In this document: positions 63,224 through 64,000 of the stretch, one piece after another
Layout of the letters: every line of letters begins with the position of its first letter
How positions within the stretch are numbered: position 1 is the first letter of the stretch
From: Olsenella uli DSM 7084
GTDB lineage: Bacteria; Actinomycetota; Coriobacteriia; Coriobacteriales; Atopobiaceae
Direction: 5' to 3'
DNA length: 64,000 bases
Assembly (NCBI RefSeq): GCF_000143845.1
Contig: NC_014363.1
Coordinates: 1,225,186-1,289,185 of the forward strand
Position numbers and translations under genes: made by a program
Notes under the pieces: model-generated
The model's input: the letters and a program-made list of their open reading frames with translations, nothing else
Database searches by the model: none
What the model was told of the DNA's origin: nothing

Positions 63224-64000
63224 CTACTCGTGAACGAGGGGCCCGGCGTCGGGAGCCGACTGGCCAGGGCCCAGGCCATCTGCCGGTCGGCTGAGGAAGC
63301 ACTGCTCGTTGGCGGCAAGCACCCTCATGCCCAGCTTGCGCTGGAGCCTGATCGAGGCGGAGTCGTCAGGCTCCACCTCGGCCCAGGGAACGTCCCCGCG
63401 GGCGAGGGCCTCGTTGATCTTGGTGGCCTCGAGGGCATATGCCCATCCCTTCCGCCACTGCCCCGGCAGGACCTCGAGCATGCCGATGGAACCCTCCGGG
63501 CGCTCGCCCACGAAGCCCACGAGCCTGCCGCCCTCGAAGCCACCCAGGATGCGTCCGGCACGCAGCAGGGCCAGCACCTCGTCCTCCCTGCGATACTCGG
63601 GATGGCGGTAGTTCGCGCAGACGGTCAGGAAGTGGCTCTCGTCCAGGGGGCGCATCTCCCTTTGGCCATCGACCTCGACGGGAGTGCGCCTCTCGTAGAG
63701 GCAGCTGTGGTAGGGGGTGAGGCGGGTCAGTGCGTGGGTGAGCTCGATGTCCCGCACCAGCGCGGGTTCGAGCACGTCCACCACGGTCGGCTCCATGAGC
63801 GCGGCGATGACCGCACGTCCCAGGTCATGGTCGCCCGCCCAGAACATCTGGACGCCATCGTCAAGGCGCAGCAGCACGCAGCCCCTCTGGGCAAAGACCA
63901 CCACTCCCAGGCCCCGGCGCAGCGCCTCGGACAAGGGCAGGGTCCGCCGGGGGGCACCCGTGAGCGCCTCAAGGGCGGTGGCGCGACGCTCCCCCTCGGA
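63224..64000 (-). CDS. GNAT acetyltransferase, N-terminus beyond the window end
   Basis: The frame is open from 63224 to the end of the window, so the start is missing. The visible part (258 codons) has an N-terminal region (RRGLGVVVFAQRGCVLLRLDDGVQM) and a C-terminal GNAT domain. In the latter, ILGGFEGGRLVGFVGERPEGSIGMLEVLPGQWRKGWAYALEATKIN includes the acetyl-CoA loop (RKGWA). DDSASIRLQRKLGM is the conserved motif after it. The last 20 residues are Gly/Pro-rich. Substrate unknown. Confidence 0.8.
   Translation of the reverse strand, partial: SEGERRATALEALTGAPRRTLPLSEALRRGLGVVVFAQRGCVLLRLDDGVQMFWAGDHDLGRAVIAALMEPTVVDVLEPALVRDIELTHALTRLTPYHSCLYERRTPVEVDGQREMRPLDESHFLTVCANYRHPEYRREDEVLALLRAGRILGGFEGGRLVGFVGERPEGSIGMLEVLPGQWRKGWAYALEATKINEALARGDVPWAEVEPDDSASIRLQRKLGMRVLAANEQCFLSRPADGLGPGQSAPDAGPLVHE

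Overview
The window is GC-rich actinobacterial chromosome. Its housekeeping content and gene order point to the class Coriobacteriia, probably an Olsenella/Atopobium relative: a mra/fts/mur cell-division cluster running into ftsZ-pgeF-yggS-sepF-proC-yggT-divIVA; a tlyA-nadK-recN-pyrG-xerD block; a divergent aroK-aroB-pepP-efp-nusB block; and a mannose PTS with DUF956. The taxon is inferred from style and synteny, not from a marker search. After about 12.5 kb almost every gene lies on the minus strand, so most operons read from high to low coordinates. GTG and TTG starts are common.

Layout. 1-5.4 kb (+ strand mostly): the end of a YhgE/Pip-type membrane protein, gltX, a minus-strand RelB/YafQ-type toxin-antitoxin pair with a duplicated tail, a broken acetyltransferase-like fragment, and a single-chain L-serine dehydratase. 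5.4-8.7 kb: a UPF0104-type membrane protein, three tRNA genes (Gln, Glu, Glu) behind a good promoter, and the CCA-adding enzyme. 8.8-12.5 kb: two tandem PepC/bleomycin-hydrolase-type cysteine peptidases and a HAD hydrolase. 12.5-13.7 kb: an IMPACT/YigZ protein and the RNase P RNA. 13.9-33.8 kb (minus): the division and wall cluster, ordered from promoter to end as mraZ, rsmH, ftsL-like, ftsI, murF, mraY, murD, ftsW, murG, murC, murB, ftsQ, terminator, ftsZ, pgeF, yggS, sepF, proC, yggT, divIVA, terminator. murE is absent from its usual slot. A promoter with MraZ-box-like repeats precedes mraZ.

34-42 kb (minus): xerD, then pyrG, recN, nadK, tlyA, xseB, nusB, an Asp23-family gene and efp. 42-49.3 kb is an accessory block between efp and pepP, genes that adjoin in many Gram-positive genomes. 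It holds an array of short repeats, a mannose-family PTS operon (IIAB, IIC, IID, DUF956) with its own promoter, and a large LPXTG-anchored CnaB adhesin whose upstream region carries a run of 11 G, a candidate phase-variation tract. 49.3-64 kb (minus): pepP, a catalytically doubtful AroB homologue, aroK, a YqeG phosphatase, mltG, ruvX, alaS, an AI-2E-type exporter, a SigB/SigF-family sigma factor overlapping an RsbW-like protein, a DUF948-like membrane protein, rarA, a dGTPase-like HD hydrolase and an acetyltransferase cut by the window end.

The window is mainly core genome. The most interesting signals are the possibly phase-variable adhesin/PTS insertion, the AroB homologue that has lost metal-ligand histidines, the two-orientation repeat array upstream of efp, the pair of C1B peptidases with different C-terminal tails, and the RsbW-like protein lacking recognisable kinase boxes. 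I found no CRISPR array, prophage, transposase or complete defence island.
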